From contig JACVTC010000066.1 of the NCBI GenBank assembly GCA_016946835.1, positions 1 to 30,000 on the forward strand: 30,000 nt of DNA, written 5' to 3'. Positions 8,644-18,870 of this stretch are shown one piece after another. A program made the position numbers and the translations under genes. Source of the stretch: Neocallimastix lanati (nom. inval.). Taxonomy: Eukaryota > Neocallimastigomycota > Neocallimastigomycetes > Neocallimastigales > Neocallimastigaceae. Under the pieces are notes generated by a model that was given only the letters and a program-made list of their open reading frames with translations, made no database searches and was not told the origin of the DNA. The stretch's first letter is position 1. The number at the start of each line of letters is the position of its first letter.

Positions 8644-9503
8644 CTAAAAACTTTAACAAAACTATTAAGATTAATTAATAAATAAATAAGAATAAAATAC
8701 TAAAGTATTAAAATATATAATAAAGAAATTAAATAATGTATAAATAATTAAATTATTTAAAATAATGTATTAATTGTATTTATTTAATATTGTAATAGTA
8801 AACAATTAGATATTTTATTATAAATAATTAAAATTATATTTATTATTATTTTATATTTTTATTATAAAATTTTTATTATACTTTATTATATTTTTATTAT
8901 TATCTTATATTAAATATTATATTGAAATTATATTTTATTATATTTTATTATTATAAAATTATTATATTTTTGTTATTATATTTTTATTATATTTTATATT
9001 TTTATTTTTATTTTTACTCCAATCAAATAAATGTTTTAAAGAAATAAAAAGAACAAAGTAAAACAATACTTTAGTTCTTCCTCTTCTTTCAACTTTATTT
9101 TTATATTTTTCTTTTAATTTTTCGAGAATGAAATAGTAAATATTTAGTATTAGTATAAATAAATAATTAAATAAAATTAAATTGTTCTCTAGTTAAATCG
9201 ATTAGTTTTGTTTTTGTGTTTTATTATAGTTAAGGATAAAAATAATTTTGGTTAGTTTAAATATTTAAATTTGTTAGGTAATTTAGTTTTAATTAAGAGA
9301 TAAATTTTATTAAAATATTTATTTAAGTTATTTATATTAGAATAATTAAAATAATATTTATTTTGTTAGTGAAAAATTAGATTTTTAATTATTAGAATAT
9401 ATTATTTTTTTAATAATCTTCAATTCTGTACCATTTTTGATACGGAACAATCTAATATTGCTTATATTATTAAATTTATTATTTTATATGTTAAAGTATT
9501 GTA
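8644..9503. other. 860 bp AT-rich spacer between inverted arms
   Basis: No coding potential was recognised. It holds T-rich and TTTTATTATA-type low complexity, and a small inverted pair GTACCATTTTTGATAC near 9428-9443. Confidence 0.5.
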
Positions 9504-10127
9504 ATAATTTGGTCTTAACGATTAGATCAAGATGCCTAATTATAGTAATTAATTAATAATTTAATTTTACTCTTATTTAAAACATATTATTATTAGTGAA
9601 TTTTATAAATAAGTTTTTTATTTAAAATATAAGTTTTATTCAATATTAATAATATTTTATTACATTATTATTTTATATAATTATTACTATAATTTAAATT
9701 ACAATAATCCTACAAAGGATTAATCAAAAGATTTAAACATGTATTTATATAAAATAATTAATTATCAAAATATTAATTATTAATATGAATATGTAATAGT
9801 ATTAATATAAGTTTGATATTGATAATATAAAGTAAGATAATAATATAAATATTTAATATAAATAAAATATACGAATATAATATTTGTTAAATATTATATT
9901 TTATAATTAAAATATAATATGTAGAAATTAATTTAATATGACAATCACGTGTTTACATTATTTAATATATATTAATGTCAATATATAAATAATATTTAGT
10001 CAATTAGTTGGCCTAGACTATTTCCTAAATATTTTAATAATAATTATTATATTATTAATTATTAATATTGAAATTTAAATAACTGAATTATTGAAATTGA
10101 AATTGAAATTCAGTTATTATCTTAACA
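9504..10127 (-). repeat. Right arm of ~630 bp inverted repeat
   Basis: This is the reverse complement of 8003-8643: TCAAGATGCC at 9527-9536, the hairpin CCTACAAAGG near 9710, CATGTATTTATATAAAA (inverted TATA region) near 9738, CACGTG near 9947, TAGGCC-type motif near 10012, and CTTAACA (inverted LTR start) at 10121-10127. It directly abuts a minus-strand family B module at 10128, as LTR A does at 6057/6058. Confidence 0.75.
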
Positions 10128-10540
10128 CTGCAACTTAATAACTATATAAAAATTATTATTAAATTGATAAAAATAAAATAAGAAATTTATACTTATCTAA
10201 ATATTGAAGAGTTTATTATAACTAATTATAATAAACAAATACCAAAAGCTACACGGATTTGTTACGAGGAAAAATTTTTATTTATTTTATTTTTATTTTA
10301 AAATTTATTTTATTATTAAACTATCTTTATTAAATAAGAAATATAAATATTTAATATTGTTATTATTATATTATAATTGTTATATTATTATCGTTATAAT
10401 AATAACTCTTGATTTCTCAAAGAGAACTCAAGAGCCTTATTTATACTTTTTTGAAAAATAAGGTTAAATTAAAAAAAGTGTTTTCTAATCTTAATAAATC
10501 TCTTATATATTTGAGATAATTAATTATAATATTTATATAA
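10128..10540 (-). repeat. Family B promoter module, copy 2 (minus strand)
   Basis: The 29-base hairpin at 10406-10434 is identical to that at 6295-6323, with the same flanks (ATAATAATAA before, CCTTATTTATA after). The U5-like remainder down to 10128 is diverged and ends GTTGCAG on the minus strand, like the end of the 15.4-15.9 kb copy. Confidence 0.55.
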
Positions 10541-10609
10541 GAGAGTAAAAATAATAATTAATGTAATAATTAATAATTAAACCAAATTATTAAAATATAT
10601 TTATTATTT

Positions 10610-11060
10610 TTATTATAAATCTATATAGCATACTACTATATAGACATATCGACTTAGTAATTATTATAAAACATATTATTATATTTAAATTTAAAAAATA
10701 AATTATATTAAAATCTTATCATTAGAAATAATGTATAAATATTTTCGGTTATAATAATTAAAATAATTTATATATATAGTTATTCAAATAATTATTTTTA
10801 AAAGTATGATTAATTCTTTTATCATAATTAAAATAGATAAATTATGTTATTAATGATTCTATTATTATGATATTAAATTAATTCATCATCATTATTAATA
10901 AGTTTTATTTTATATTTTAAATATTATTTTGAGAATTATATAGTTTTAGGAATTTTATTATAAATATTGATAATTATATTTTATTTAGAAAATATATTTT
11001 AAATATTAATAGTTATATATTATTTGATAATAAAATTGTATTTTTAAAGTTATTAGGAAA
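10610..11060. repeat. Inverted repeat arm D1 (partner at 16487-16890)
   Basis: It opens with the 40 bp CTATATAG motif (10619-10658) and the tail of a family A LTR (AAAACATATTATT...AAAATCTTA). From about 10665 to 11060 it matches 16487-16890 in reverse complement, for example AAATATATTTTAAATATTAA against the inverted text near 16550. It ends exactly where the minus-strand coding relic begins. Confidence 0.65.
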
Positions 11061-11400
11061 TTAATAGTTTTTCTTAATGGCTTCTTCCTGCCATCTTTTG
11101 GACATTATTTCAAATACTTTTAATCTTTTGGAATAATCAGACTTTTTAAGAATTTTTGCAATTTTATTAATTTTAGTTTCAAAAACCTCAAAGTGTTTTT
11201 TTTTTTTTTTCTAACCTTGGGTTGTCCCTAGCTTTTGGACATTTTCCAAAGAGTAGGTAGCGGATTTCTTTTGGAATTGGGCTAATATTTCATTAAAATG
11301 GAGAGAGATCCTGCCTGAGCTTACCCCCTCGCAGGAAATCTTTAAAAGGAAGATTTAGCACTTCAGTAGTTTTCATACTTATCATTGAGGATATATCATC
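11061..11400 (-). pseudogene. Broken retroelement-like coding fragment, lysine-rich
   Basis: The GC content rises abruptly and three minus-strand frames read as protein in sequence. The first starts near 11385 and contains EVLNLPFKDFLRGGKLRQD; the second contains NEILAQFQKKSATYSLENV; the third contains KINKIAKILKKSDYSKRLKV and ends at the TAA 11061-11063 after WQEEAIKKNY. The last switch coincides with a run of 15 T on the plus strand (about 11197-11211), so homopolymer slippage probably broke the frame. The product is unrecognised; a gag or other structural protein of a retroelement is only a guess from the surroundings. Confidence 0.5.
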
Positions 11401-11455
11401 CTAAATCACTTTATTTTTATTTTATTTTATTAAGTTATTTTATAATTAAATATAT

Positions 11456-12120
11456 TAAAAACTAATTAAAAGTTTCTTTAGAAATCCTTCGAATTATAAA
11501 GAATTTCTTAGAATCTTTTAGAAATTATCTATTTAATCTATTACCAATAACTATTATAATAATTTATCTAAAATATTATAATCATTTAAAATAATATAAA
11601 TTATTATCAATTACTAATCCTGTATAATTCAATTATTTATTTTTGTTTAAAAAACTTAGTAATATATAATCAAGTTAAAGATTTTATCTATATATAAATG
11701 ATTAAATTATTATTTAAGTTCCATTTAAATAAATTAATTATTTATTATATGTTTGAAATTCTTTAAATTCTTTAAAGTACAATATCTCATGATTTAGTAG
11801 TCCAATTGAGTTGAAATTAATATATATTTTAGATCTCTATTTTAGCTTTCTAATAAATATATTTTTGTTTTTAATTTCAGTGATAAATTTCTATTATTCA
11901 CTGATTTATCTTTATTTTTCTTCAAATTATTTTTATCGATTTCTTAAGGGTTAAATTAAATTAACTGTAATAAATTAAACCAAACCCCTTTGCTTCTAAT
12001 TATTTATTATTCCTAGTATTTATTTTATAATAAGAATGGAATTTAAAATAAAATTGTTAATGGCAAAATTAAATTTCATTTGATCTATTAGTGAATTTCA
12101 ATTATAGATCAACTAATATG
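11456..12120 (+). repeat. Diverged LTR-like block E, copy 1
   Basis: It shares order and wording with 18871-19687: AAAACTAATTAAAAGT, TTTTAGAAATTAT, AGATCTCTA, TTTCTTAAGGGTTAAAT, ATTCCTAGTAT, TTGATCTATT/TTAGTGAATTTCAA. It carries a hairpin TCAGTGA...TCACTGA at about 11879-11906 at the place where copy 2 has a different hairpin. The two copies are in the same orientation. Confidence 0.65.
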
Positions 12121-12282
12121 TATGACAAAATTTTATTTAACATGAAATATAGATATCATATCTATTTTTTTACACATTAATTGATACGTAACTTTACAAA
12201 AAAGTCATTTTAGGGTCGGAACAATCAAGTTTTCTTTAAATAATTTTATTTTTATTTAATTTTATTTTATTAAAGTTATTTT

Positions 12283-12575
12283 ATTATTAAATTGTTCTAT
12301 TAATAATTATATAGTCATTTTATCAAAAAATTCTTATTAATATTATTTTACTATTATATTTTATATAGTTATAATACATGTATGAATATACTTTGATTAA
12401 ATGTATTATTTAATTATACTGTTAATTATTATTTTTGGATTAGTATAAAAAGGAATTAAAATTCCATTTAATATGACCTAAAATAATTATATTAATTGTA
12501 AGATAACCTAATATTAATTCATTAATTGTAACAATAATATTTCTTAGTATTAATCTTAATAAAATTTATAATTAA
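12283..12575. repeat. Block F, copy 1 (inverted relative to 18560-18830)
   Basis: Text such as GGATTAGTATAAAAAGGAAT and TTATATAGTTATAATACATG recurs inverted at 18560-18830 with moderate divergence. TATAAAAAGG at about 12446 is TATA-like. Confidence 0.6.
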
Positions 12576-12679
12576 AAATTTAATAAAAAGGATTTAATAA
12601 ATTTAAAGATTGATATTTTCGTATTTTAATACAAATAGTTGTGTTTTATTATAATATCTTATTTTACTTATATTAATAT

Positions 12680-13212
12680 AATTATAATCTGGAGATTCAA
12701 ACATTCGTTCAAATTGGCAATAAAAGATATATGGTTAACTGATACCTATCCAATGATATACTAATAGTATTTTCTTTATCGATAGATATTGTGCTTCACA
12801 CTGCTCCTCTTCGAAAGGAAAAAAGTTTCTTTTTCACTCTGATATAATAGCCCCAAATCAAGAAGAATATGTTTGTCAAGAAAACATAGATTATATAATT
12901 CCAGAAATAATTTCTGATTAAGAATTATACGACCCCAACTTATGTGCTTCTATAATATAAACAAATATTAAGGAGAATTACCCAAAGAAGAAATCATTGG
13001 AAAATACTATTCGAAATACAAAATAGTATTTGAGAAGAAGGAATCAGAAAAACTACCACCCCAGAGGGACTATGATATTGCCATTGAACTCATTCCAGGT
13101 GGTCAATTATATTTCGGACCAATATATTCTTTGACAGTAGATGAAACCAAGGCTCTCAAGGAATATATCCAAGAGAACCTGAAGAAAAACTTTATTAGAA
13201 AGTCAAAATCAC
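12680..13212 (+). pseudogene. Second gypsy element: pre-RT region and RT N-terminus (broken)
   Basis: From 12981 a clean frame reads KEEIIGKYYSKYKIVFEKKE, then LPPQRDYDIAIELIPGG and an RT fingers segment ending ENLKKNFIRKSKSP. This is the classic Ty3/gypsy RT entry, of a lineage different from the element at the left edge. It stops at the junction with an inserted solo LTR (13213). Sequence from about 12680 to 12980 is less AT-rich and appears to be degraded upstream pol or protease with several stops. RT continues at 13929. Confidence 0.8.
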
Positions 13213-13923
13213 CGTAAAGATATGATCAATATCTTTAGTACATTAATTAATTTATTTTATACATTAAATTATTTAATGTAATTCACGTTTACAAAGTAAT
13301 GCTAATACATTAAATTATGTAAAATATATTAATTTATGAAATGAATTGATTTATACAAATTAATAATAAATTTATATTTTTACGATCAATAAATTAATTT
13401 CTAAAAAACTTAAAATTTAATAATAAAACATTTTAATAATTTTAGCTTAGTTTAATTTTAGTTTAGTTTAATAATAATAAAAAAAATTAAATAGAAAATA
13501 TAATTAATAGTAGTAATAATAAAATAATAATAAATAAATAATAAATTAGTACTTTTTCAGTTTGAGTTAAAACAAATTGAATTAAAAAGTTTATTGAATT
13601 AGTTTTAGTTATTATATAACTTTATTTAATTTTAGATTAGTTTTTTTTATTTTATATTGAATATATGTTTAAATAAATAGAAATAGTATATTATAATATA
13701 TATTATAATATAATTAAGAAAAAATATAAAAGCATGAAAAATTATTTTAATTTTAAAAAAAATGTAGTTATTAACTATTTTACAGTTAATAACTAATAAA
13801 GGAATTTTTTAATAAAGTGATATTAATAAAAAGGAAGTTTTTTAATAAAACAAATTTAATTGTGTATTCTTATTAATAGTGTTTTCGTGTAATCGTAATC
13901 TATTCCATACGAACATTTTTACA
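13213..13923 (+). mobile_element. 711 bp solo LTR inserted into the gypsy RT
   Basis: ATCAC occurs immediately left (13208-13212) and right (13924-13928), a 5 bp target site duplication as expected for a Ty3/gypsy-type integrase. The insert starts CGTAAAG and ends TTTTTACA; with the first base read as a mutated T these are TG...CA ends with matching GTAAA/TTTAC. Removing it rejoins the RT reading frame across SKSP-AGA. It has an AAATATAAAAGCATG TATA-like box near 13727 and GTTATTAACTATTTTACAGTTAATAAC hairpin-type sequence downstream. Its 3' part matches the LTRs ending at 15446 and beginning (inverted) at 20057. Confidence 0.85.
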
Positions 13924-14150
13924 ATCACCAGCCGGAGCCCTTGTACTATTTGTTAGGAAACATGATGGATCCTTAAGGCTTTGCGTCGACTATAGGCGCT
14001 TAAATGCTATTACTTTTCATAATAATTATCCAATCCCCAGGTTGAATGATTTAGTTGAGTCATTCAAAGGTGCAAGAATCTTCACTCGTCTGCCTACAAT
14101 CTTGTTAGAGTAAGGAAGGGCCATGAATACTTAACCGATTGGAACCTTAT
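13924..14150 (+). pseudogene. Second gypsy element: RT palm fragment (broken)
   Basis: It resumes with [40 protein letters not shown] and [11 protein letters not shown], standard gypsy RT blocks. A frame change then follows, after which [13 protein letters not shown] is readable (about 14096-14135). The catalytic-Asp block after FTRL is damaged (LPT where LDL is usual). Homology ends around 14140, shortly before the LTR at 14220. The YxDD part is absent. Confidence 0.85.
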
Positions 14151-14219
14151 ACAAAAAGAAATAAAGACTTAATAGAACCGAATAATTTAGAGGGAGCAAT
14201 ATAAGAAACCATAATTATT

Positions 14220-15446
14220 TGTTAAATAATTATAATTTCTTATTCGATTATTTATCTATATAATTTATATATTTATTCATTAAATTAATATTTATTTATC
14301 AAGTTAATATGTATTTTTACACTTAATTATAGTTTTAATTAAATTAAAATTTTTCTTTAATTTATTTAGTATGAATTTATTTTATTTAATTTATTTCATT
14401 AATTATAAATTTTATTAATTTCAATAGTATTGATTTGATTATTTAATTATTAATCTTTAATTAAAATATGAATTGATTTAATCGAACTTTAAAGTTTATT
14501 ATATTTTTATTTAAAATATGAAATTAAAGATTTAACAAAATCTTTAATAATTAATTATATAATAATTAATTAATGTAATAAAATTATATAAATTTATGAT
14601 TTACGTATATAAAAATTAATTATAAATTTATGTAAATTTTTCAAAAAGGAAAAATTATTATGTAAATAATTTTGGATAATAAATTTAATCTTAATAATTT
14701 ATTTAAGTTAGTTAATTTAGTTTATTTAATTTAGTTATTTTATTTAATTTAGTTATTTTATTTAATTTAGTTATTTTATTTAATTTAGTTATTTTATTTA
14801 ATTTAGTTATTTTATTTAATTTAGTTATTTTATTTAATTTAGTTATTTTATTTAATTTAGTTATTTTATTTAATTTAGTTATTTTATTTAATTTAGTTAT
14901 TTTATTTAATTTAGTTAATTTAGTTTAGATAGTTTAAAATACTTTAAAATTAATTTCGAAATAGGTTTAAATAGTTAAAATTAGTTTAAATAGTTTATGA
15001 AAATAGTTTTTAATTGTAAATATATAAACATTAGTATTAATAATATATAATTAATAAATAAATAATAAATGAGTTCTTATTGAATTTAATTATTATTGTA
15101 AATAAGTTAAAAGTTTATTGAATTAATTATTGTTTAGTTTTAGATAGTTGTTATTTAATAAAATTATTAATAAATATTTTGCTTATAAATAAATAATAAT
15201 ATATGTATATTAAATAGGTTTGATATATTAAAATGTAATCATTAAAAAATATAAATACATGTAAATTTTATCATTTAAATCGATGTATTAGTTATTGACT
15301 ATTATATAGTTAATAACAAAGAAGATTTAAATATTAAAAATTAATAACGACTAATTTTAAAAGAAGAAATTTTTTGTGTTTTATTTTAAAAAATATTTTT
15401 GTGTTTATTTAGTTATTTGTAATCTGTTTTATTACGAACCTTTACA
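14220..15446 (+). repeat. Family C LTR, plus orientation (~1.23 kb), inverted partner at 20057-21101
   Basis: Nearly the whole block returns in reverse complement at 20057-21101, e.g. the text around CATTAATTAATTATTATATA and TCCAAAATTATTTACATAAT. It begins TGTTAAATAATT and ends TTTACA, an approximate TG...CA pair, and its end matches that of the 711 bp solo LTR. A TATA-like AAATATAAATACATG lies near 15250. It is about 180 bp longer than the partner, which equals the ten 18 bp minisatellite units it carries. No target duplication was found. Confidence 0.7.
14731..14910 (+). repeat. Minisatellite: 10 exact copies of an 18 bp unit
   Basis: TTAGTTATTTTATTTAAT is repeated exactly ten times, with partial units on both sides. 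The inverted partner LTR has only one or two degenerate units at the corresponding place (about 20560-20630), so the array expanded after the two LTRs separated. Confidence 0.95.
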
Positions 15447-15865
15447 ATGATTTAATTTAATCGGTTTTTTCTAATTTATTACAATAATAAATTAGTTTTC
15501 CCTTAAAAACTTATTTAGTTTTTTCTTCTAATCTTTTTCTAGATAAGACAATTGTTAAGATTAGAAAACCCTTTATTATTTTATAAAAATTTTTATTGTT
15601 TTAATTTTTCGTATAAATAGCTATTGATTTCTCTAAATTTTTGAGAAATCAAGAGTTATAATTATATAACAAATATTTTATAAATATATAATACATAAAA
15701 TCTACAACATTTTTCAATAAGTGTTCTTCTTATTTTGTGTTGTTTATTATATTTTTTTATAATAAACCATTCTTTGACAGATAAGTTAAAAATTTCTTTA
15801 TTATTTCTATTGTTTTTCTTATTTTCTCAACTTGATATTAATATCAAGTTGCAGTTAATAATTTT
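15447..15865 (+). repeat. Family B promoter module, copy 3 (plus strand)
   Basis: It reads in the opposite direction to 6058-6600 and 10128-10540: TAAGATTAGAAAACCCTTT near 15555, GTATAAATAG at 15611-15620, a hairpin TTGATTTCTC (15624-15633) / GAGAAATCAA (15643-15652), TTATTTTGTGTTGTTTATTA, then TTTTCTCAACTTGATA and GTTGCAG at the end. Compared with the other copies the hairpin sequence has changed on both strands but pairing is kept. Confidence 0.6.
15828..15851. repeat. Perfect 24 bp palindrome at the end of module B
   Basis: CAACTTGATATT is followed immediately by its reverse complement AATATCAAGTTG. The copies at 6058 and 10128 have looser inverted repeats at the same place. Confidence 0.9.
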
Positions 15866-15894
15866 GTTATAATAAGTATTATAATGAAATTATT

Positions 15895-16040
15895 ACAGTT
15901 AAATTTATTTCTTAGTTTGATAGTTTAATAATTAAATAATTTATATGACTATATAAACCAAATATGTATCCAATCATAAAAAATATTATCATGTATATAT
16001 GAACCATGTAATTGAATCTTTAACGCATTAGCATTACTAT
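15895..16040. repeat. Direct repeat G, copy 1 (copy 2 at 19915-20060)
   Basis: Shared text: ATATGTATCCA-TCATAAAAAAT, CATGTAATTGAAT, then AACGCATTAGC here against AGCGCACTAGC in copy 2. In copy 2 it directly adjoins the end of the minus-strand family C LTR, so it is probably internal element sequence next to an LTR. Confidence 0.6.
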
Positions 16041-16486
16041 TAAAGTATTTTGTTATATCAAATATCATAATATTAAATAAATAAAAATTAATTTTTTAAA
16101 AATAAATAAATAAATTTAGTGTAAACCCAGTCAACTATTTGTGACATTGTAGTTTATAATTTAATTATAACTAATTTTACAATTAAATTGTTATAGTTGC
16201 AATACAGAACATTTAGAATATTCCATATAGAGTTATTTATTTATTTGACCATTTCTCTAAGGAAATATGACACAATAATATATTCTAATAAATTATAAGA
16301 AAATAATTTATAATGTTTTACAATAATATTTTATTCTTAAACTATTTTTATTAAATTACTGTTTAATATAAAAATATTTAATATAATTACATTCGTATAA
16401 TTTTATAATATTGTTGAAATAATTATTTTATATCATATTTTTTCAAACATTACAATATTTTTTACTAAACATATCTCTTAACTTAT
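16041..16486. other. AT-rich non-coding, nothing recognised
   Basis: A less AT-rich patch at about 16195-16275 (GTTGCAATACAGAACATTTAG, TTGACCATTTCTCTAAGG) could be decayed coding sequence, but no frame is convincing. Confidence 0.4.
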
Positions 16487-16890
16487 TAATTTTCCTAATA
16501 AATTTACTTAAAAATACAATTTTATAATTAAATAATATATAACTATTAATGTTTGAAATATATTTTCTAAATAAAATAAAATTATCAATATTTATAATAT
16601 AATTTCTAAAATTATTTAATTCTCAAAATAATATTTAAAATCTAAAATAAAATCTAATAATAATAATGATAAATTAATTTGTTATTATAATAATAGAATC
16701 TTTAATATTATTCTTTATATATTTTTAATTATGATAAAAGAATTAACCAAACTTTTAAAAATAATTATTTGAATAACTATATATATAAATTATTTTAATT
16801 ATTATGACCAATAATATTTATACATTATTTCTAACCCGTTCAGATTTTAATATAATTAATGTTTTAAATTTAAATAATATGTTTTATTAA
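16487..16890. repeat. Inverted repeat arm D2 (partner of 10665-11060)
   Basis: Reverse complement of arm D1 over about 400 bp with small indels, ending in the LTR A-type tail (AGATTTTAATATAATTAAT...AATATGTTTTATT). The 40 bp CTATATAG motif present beside D1 is missing here. Confidence 0.65.
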
Positions 16891-18206
16891 AAAAAAATTT
16901 ACATATTATTAATTTTATAATTCTTAGAAATCCAGAGTCTATTTTATAATGAATATTTATAAAATTAAAATTTTCAATAATATTAAAAAGTATAATGTAA
17001 GATTAAGTTTCTCAATTATGTAACTGCTAAACAATTTAATTAAGATTAATTTCTTTAATTTTATATTATAAACTCTATCATATGTTATTTTGATTAAATT
17101 TTTCGAATTATATAATGATAATTAAGGTCTTCTTTTTACTATTCATGATGTTAATGGCTATACAAATAACATTTTGGAGCTATATTTTTTGACCTAAAAA
17201 AATTTTAATTTTATACAATCCTTAAATTTATATGGTTTTCAAAGGACTATTAATTTTTCAAATAATACTAAAAGAAAAAATCAAATTAAGCTATAATCAA
17301 AACTAAAAATGGAAATTGAAAAATTTTCCATTGTAAATTCGTTAAATTAAAATTTTACTCTCTTAAAGAAATAAAAAGAAAATTCTAATATAAAGAATAA
17401 AAGTACAAGAAAAATGATAATAGTAACTATATCAATAATAATATTAAAAATTATAATAATAATTATTACTAATATTAATTTATATTTTAATAATGATAAT
17501 ATAAAAAAATAATATTTTTAATATTGGAAATAATCGAAATAACAATTGTTATGGTAATAATTTCATAAATATTAATGGAAATAAATATTTTTATAACACA
17601 AAAGTTAATAATTGTTCAAAAATAATATATTATCAATTTTAATGTAATAATATAGATTTTCCATATATCCTTGAAATAACAGCTCAAAATAATTAAAATA
17701 AATAAAATATAAATTAATCCAATATGAAATAACTATATAAAATATCAATTCAATATTATTATTTATATTTAACAAGTATACTAAAAAATTATTAATAAAT
17801 CTACTAATTTTAGAGTTAATAGTCAATGTAATAATACTATTCAATGTAGTTTAATATTTCTGAAACAAGTCAAATTAATAATTATTTTACATATAAAATT
17901 ATATTAATTATTGGAATATATTTTACTATTAATAATTAAAATATAATTTTAAAAATACAAGAGTATTGAAAAATATTTTTACAATTTAAATCTAAAATAA
18001 TATTAAATAATCAATATATATATATATATTGATTTTAAAAATATTTTATTAGTAATATATAATAATTATTATTATTTAATGTTTTTTTATAAAGACAATT
18101 ATTAAGGGTTAGAATATATAATATTTAAGATCATTGTATTTTTTCATTTTCTGTACTAACAATAAACAAAGTTCCAACAATATTTCAATTGATAACAATT
18201 TCCTTA
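16891..18206. other. AT-rich stretch with a weak Asn-rich coding remnant
   Basis: Over 1.3 kb without a convincing gene. Around 17405-17640 the plus strand reads as Asn/Tyr-rich text (for example GNNRNNNCYGNNFININGN), which resembles the Asn-rich linkers of gypsy polyproteins here, but AT bias alone produces such residues. A 79-codon minus-strand frame over 17605-17844 is the antisense of the same low-complexity sequence and is not supported. A (AT)n run with flanking inverted ATTAAAATCAATAT-like sequence lies at 18010-18035. Confidence 0.35.
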
Positions 18207-18244
18207 ATATTCATCAAATTCTTCATTAAGAATTTGATGAATAT
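18207..18244. repeat. Perfect 17 bp stem, 4-base loop hairpin
   Basis: ATATTCATCAAATTCTT (18207-18223) pairs with AAGAATTTGATGAATAT (18228-18244) around loop CATT. It immediately precedes a short acidic reading frame. It looks like a small inverted duplication or a structured transcript end; it has no T run typical of a terminator. Confidence 0.9.
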
Positions 18245-18370
18245 AGAGAATTATTTTTTAGTGATACAACTGAAAGTGAGAATGAAATAATTAATGCAAT
18301 AGAAAGAAAAATAAACGATACTAATGAAGAAAAAGAAGAGCACTTTTGGTGTTTTATAATGTTATTTTAA
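18230..18370 (+). pseudogene. Short acidic coding remnant (46 codons), unknown
   Basis: The frame has no Met start and reads EFDEYRELFFSDTTESENEI, then an Asn/Glu/Lys-rich end, stopping at 18368-18370. The first codons lie in the second arm of the hairpin. The composition resembles the acidic linker of the left-edge gypsy polyprotein, so a retroelement scrap is the likeliest source, at low certainty. Confidence 0.25.
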
Positions 18371-18559
18371 ATAATAAAGCTTTTGAAAAATGCTGAATAT
18401 TTTAAATCGAATTATTGTATACAAAAAGTAATAATCCTGTTATTTTCTTTATGTAAAAGTTTTTCGGGTTTTGAGTTATGTTAGTCAGGTCAAGATGTTA
18501 TTAATTATAACGATTTAAATTAAATTTTTTTATTATGCTCAATGTTATATAATTTAAGA

Positions 18560-18830
18560 ACTTTAATAAGTTAATATTAATACGAAGAGCTATTATTATA
18601 ATTAATCAAGTTAATTAGTTTAGGTTAGTTAATAATCTTACATAGATTTTAAGTGAATGAAATTTCAATTCCTTTTTATACTAATCTAAAAGTAATAATT
18701 AACAATATGATTAAATAGTACACTTAATATATTTATACATGTATATTATCTATATAAAATATAATAATAAATTAATATTGATAAGAATCTTTTAATAAAA
18801 TAACTGTATAATTATTAATAAAATTTAAAA
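18560..18830. repeat. Block F, copy 2 (inverted relative to 12283-12575)
   Basis: Inverted match to 12283-12575. About 60 bp to its left, AGGTCAAGATG (18487-18497) is the inverse of the CATCTTGACCT seen at the tip of the 8003-8643 arm, suggesting another LTR boundary. Confidence 0.55.
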
Positions 18831-18870
18831 TTTAATAATAAATAAAATAAAAATAATATGATTAGATACT

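Noticed and set aside
8003-10127. DNA transposon with long terminal inverted repeats
   Set aside because: The spacer has no transposase, no target duplication is visible outside the arms, and the arms contain LTR promoter motifs.
14731-14910. CRISPR-like array
   Set aside because: Units are directly adjacent and identical with no spacers; it is a minisatellite in a eukaryotic LTR.
17605-17844. 79-codon hydrophobic minus-strand frame resembling a membrane protein
   Set aside because: The Ile/Phe/Tyr richness follows from AT bias, and there is no charged-residue pattern or family resemblance.
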